The position numbers and the translations under genes are program-made. From the NCBI GenBank assembly GCA_016705685.1, contig JADJLB010000004.1, positions 1-64,000 of the forward strand: 64,000 nt of DNA, written 5' to 3'. The notes beneath the pieces were generated by a model. The model was not told where the DNA came from, did no database searches, and was given only the letters and a program-made list of their open reading frames with translations. Each line of letters begins with the position of its first letter. Position 1 is the stretch's first letter. The DNA comes from Propionivibrio sp. (lineage in GTDB: Bacteria > Pseudomonadota > Gammaproteobacteria > Burkholderiales > Rhodocyclaceae). Shown in pieces: positions 61,792 through 64,000 of this stretch.

Positions 61792-64000
61792 TTACCTGTT
61801 AGTTTCGACCATGACCAAGGGTTCCTCGGGCAGGGGAGACGCAGCCTGACGCACGCGCCGCGGACGTGGAGAGGCTTCACCCGGCGCCTCTTCCGGTTGC
61901 CAGGCCTTGACTTTATCGGTGATCGTTTCGACGATGACCAAGCCGCTGGTTTCGAGAGCTCTATCGATGTCGACCTCTGAAGTCGTGTTGACGTGCGACA
62001 AAGTTTCACTGGAGGCCGGATCGGGAATTGCGATAGGGTCAGCATCAAGCGGCGTCGCTGCAACTTCGGTCGCACTGGAGGCATTGGACTCAAAGGCCAG
62101 CGTTTCGCTCTGAAGGGCACCAGCCGGCGCCGCAGTCTCGACGTTTGTGGCAACCACCTCAGCCTCAGGCGTCCCTAGCTCGTTAGCGGCCGGCAGAGCA
62201 ACATCCGCCTCATCCGCCCTTCCAGTTTCAAGTGACGCTGGCTCAAGTGAGACTGGCGATGCATAGCTTCTTTCCGGGGCGATTGCGGTCGTCGGCTCGA
62301 CCGTTGAGTCGTCAGCGGCAGCAACGGGTACTGCAAGTGTTCCAATCTGAGTTTCTGCCTGACTTTCATTGCGTTCGCCGCGGTCACGTTGACCACCGCG
62401 ACCACCGCGACGACCGCGGCGGCGGGAGCCGCCGCTATGGCCTTCCTCGTTGTTGGCGATAATTGTTTCTGGCACATCGGAAAGATCCTGATTGCCGGTC
62501 TTCGCTTCGACAACGGGCAAAGTTGTTGCCTGGTCTTTGCGTTCAGTGCGTGCTTCACCCCTTTGATGTCGCGGTTCCCGCGCTTCCCTGGGTTCGCGTG
62601 GCTTGTGTTGTTCCTCGCGACCGGGAGCTGGGTTCTGGCGCGGTTCGCGGGTCGACTCACGTGCCGACCGGGGCTCGCGGCCCTCGCGTTCGTCGTTTCG
62701 TCGGTTGTTACGCCCACCGCGAGGTGAATTGTTGCGGGGTTTTCTTTCCTGTTTTGGCGTCGGCACCGGTTCAGGTTCGCTGCGGAACAAGGAAAGAATC
62801 TTGGCAAAAAACCCTCTTTCAGGTTCTTTGGCCGCTTCCTTCGGTTCCTTGTCCACATTTGGAGCAGGGTTGTTCGATGTGATGCCTTTGATCGCGGCTT
62901 CCTGACGCGGAACTCGCGCTTCAGCCGTCGCCGCAGCTTGCTTCACGGCCTCCTCGGAAGATACTTCGACCATCTTATACGAAGGTTGCTGCAAGTCTTC
63001 CAGATTCAGTTCGTCGTGGCGTAAACGAACGATACTGTGCTGCGGTGTTTCCAGATGAATGTTGGGTATCAATAACAAGTGAACCTTGTGCCGTAATTCG
63101 ATGGCCTGGATATCCTGGCGTTTCTCGTTGAGCAGGAAAGTGGCCACATCCACAGGGACTTGCGTATGCACCGCTGCGGTGTTGTCTTTCATCGCCTCTT
63201 CTTCGAGGATACGCAGGATATGCAATGCGGCCGATTCGGCGCTGCGGATATGGCCTGTTCCCGAGCAGCGCGGGCAGGGGATATAACTGGTTTCTGCCAG
63301 CGCGGGTCGCAAGCGCTGCCGCGAAAGCTCCATCAGGCCGAATCGACTGATCTTTCCAGTCTGCACCCGGGCACGGTCAAGGCGGAGTCCATCACGCAGA
63401 CGGTTTTCCACTTCACGCTGATTGCGCTGACTCTCCATGTCGATGAAGTCGATGATGATCAGACCGCCCAGGTCGCGCAGGCGCAACTGGCGGGCGACTT
63501 CCTCTGCCGCTTCCAGATTTGTCTTGAACGCCGTATCCTCAATGTCTGCCCCGCGCGTCGAACGGCCGGAGTTGACATCAACCGAAACCAGCGCTTCGGT
63601 GTGATCGAGGACGATCGCTCCACCCGATGGAAGGTTGACCTGACGTGAGTAGGCCGACTCGATCTGGTGCTCGATCTGGAATCGCGAAAAAAGCGGCACA
63701 TCGTCGCGATAGCGTTTGATGCGATTGACCGTACCGGGCATGACGTGCGCCATGAACTGACTGGCTTGCTCGAAAACGTCATCGGTATCGATCAGGATTT
63801 CGCCGATATCGGGCTGGAAGTAATCGCGAATGGCGCGAATGACCAGGCTTCCTTCCTGGTAGATGAGAAAAGCACCTTTTTGCTGATTGGCGGCACCTTC
63901 TATGGCTTTCCACAACTGCATCAGATAATTGAGATCCCACTGCAGTTCTTCGGCATTGCGGCCGATGGCTGCGGTGCGGGCAATCAGGCTCATGCCTTGC
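61792..64000 (-). CDS. rne: Ribonuclease E, 3' part
   Basis: The frame is open to the window end, so the S1 domain and first part of the catalytic half are missing. The visible part starts QGMSLIARTAAIGRNAEELQ and has the magnesium Asp residues in LVSVDVNSGRST and LIIIDFIDM, and the zinc-link cysteines in CPRCSGTGHI. After about residue 350 the protein becomes low complexity: RRGRRGGRGGQRDRGER and RNNRRN basic blocks, then a Pro/Glu/Ala/Thr-rich tail. It is the RNase E type, not the shorter RNase G. The enzyme starts most mRNA decay and rRNA/tRNA processing and its C-terminal part builds the degradosome. Confidence 0.96.
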   Translation of the reverse strand, partial: QGMSLIARTAAIGRNAEELQWDLNYLMQLWKAIEGAANQQKGAFLIYQEGSLVIRAIRDYFQPDIGEILIDTDDVFEQASQFMAHVMPGTVNRIKRYRDDVPLFSRFQIEHQIESAYSRQVNLPSGGAIVLDHTEALVSVDVNSGRSTRGADIEDTAFKTNLEAAEEVARQLRLRDLGGLIIIDFIDMESQRNQREVENRLRDGLRLDRARVQTGKISRFGLMELSRQRLRPALAETSYIPCPRCSGTGHIRSAESAALHILRILEEEAMKDNTAAVHTQVPVDVATFLLNEKRQDIQAIELRHKVHLLLIPNIHLETPQHSIVRLRHDELNLEDLQQPSYKMVEVSSEEAVKQAAATAEARVPRQEAAIKGITSNNPAPNVDKEPKEAAKEPERGFFAKILSLFRSEPEPVPTPKQERKPRNNSPRGGRNNRRNDEREGREPRSARESTREPRQNPAPGREEQHKPREPREAREPRHQRGEARTERKDQATTLPVVEAKTGNQDLSDVPETIIANNEEGHSGGSRRRGRRGGRGGQRDRGERNESQAETQIGTLAVPVAAADDSTVEPTTAIAPERSYASPVSLEPASLETGRADEADVALPAANELGTPEAEVVATNVETAAPAGALQSETLAFESNASSATEVAATPLDADPIAIPDPASSETLSHVNTTSEVDIDRALETSGLVIVETITDKVKAWQPEEAPGEASPRPRRVRQAASPLPEEPLVMVETNR

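Noticed and set aside
1-64000. CRISPR arrays, insertion sequences, prophage or integrative elements
   Set aside because: I saw no regularly spaced repeats, transposase or integrase motifs, or attachment-site duplications, including next to the tRNA gene.

Overview
The window reads as a contiguous piece of a proteobacterial chromosome with moderately high GC, almost certainly a betaproteobacterium and most likely of the Rhodocyclales (Dechloromonas/Propionivibrio/Accumulibacter-like). This is inferred from gene content and order, not from a database search: the gloB/methyltransferase/rnhA/dnaQ block, the dapC-dapD-pilU-dapE-prmB cluster, the tsaB-rimI-udg ... lplT ... alr-radA block, tyrB-uvrB-LMW phosphatase-rne, a pyruvate phosphate dikinase and a TakP-like TRAP system. 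No rRNA, insertion sequence, prophage, integrase or CRISPR array was seen. One tRNA gene (Asn, GTT) is present. The window starts inside a copper ATPase gene and ends inside an RNase E gene.

Layout. 0-2.4 kb: 3' end of copA, a copZ-type chaperone and selD. 2.4-9.7 kb: a carboxylate-use locus with an FCD-type GntR regulator, divergent FAD/Fe-S D-lactate-dehydrogenase-like enzyme, TRAP permeases (small and large) and a convergent TakP-like binding protein; a regulator-type palindrome lies between regulator and enzyme and a related one lies upstream of the binding protein. 10-13.1 kb: universal stress protein, small unknown proteins, GIY-YIG protein and rdgC. 13.4-19.5 kb: a soluble PAS sensor kinase with NarL-type regulator, dnaQ, rnhA, a methyltransferase, gloB, and a response regulator-GGDEF protein. 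19.6-27.4 kb: a 1147-residue DUF748/AsmA-like protein, rmuC, a DUF3293 protein and a large Ser/Thr kinase-HDOD-GAF protein.

27.4-41 kb: bamD and rluD head to head, then pgeF, tsaB, rimI, udg, a lemA-TPM-TPM trio, lplT, alr, radA and an FtsX-type permease. 41-47 kb: prmB, dapE, pilU, dapD, dapC (one tight leftward operon) and an EamA transporter. 47-52.5 kb: two small envelope proteins, ispD-ispF and ppdK with a strong terminator. 52.5-55.3 kb: an EnvZ/OmpR-type pair and a small exported protein. 55.6-64 kb: tRNA-Asn, an unusual cytoplasmic-domain/TM/AsmA-like protein, tyrB/aspC, uvrB, a low-molecular-weight tyrosine phosphatase and the 3' three quarters of rne.

Functionally most of the window is housekeeping (DNA repair, lysine/peptidoglycan precursor synthesis, isoprenoid synthesis, translation modification, outer-membrane assembly). 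The lactate/pyruvate locus plus ppdK would support growth on C3 acids with gluconeogenesis. I found no clear undescribed multi-gene system. The most notable items are the kinase-HDOD-GAF protein, the hybrid AsmA-like protein, the operator pair in the TRAP locus, the overlapping bamD/rluD starts and several candidate regulatory palindromes.
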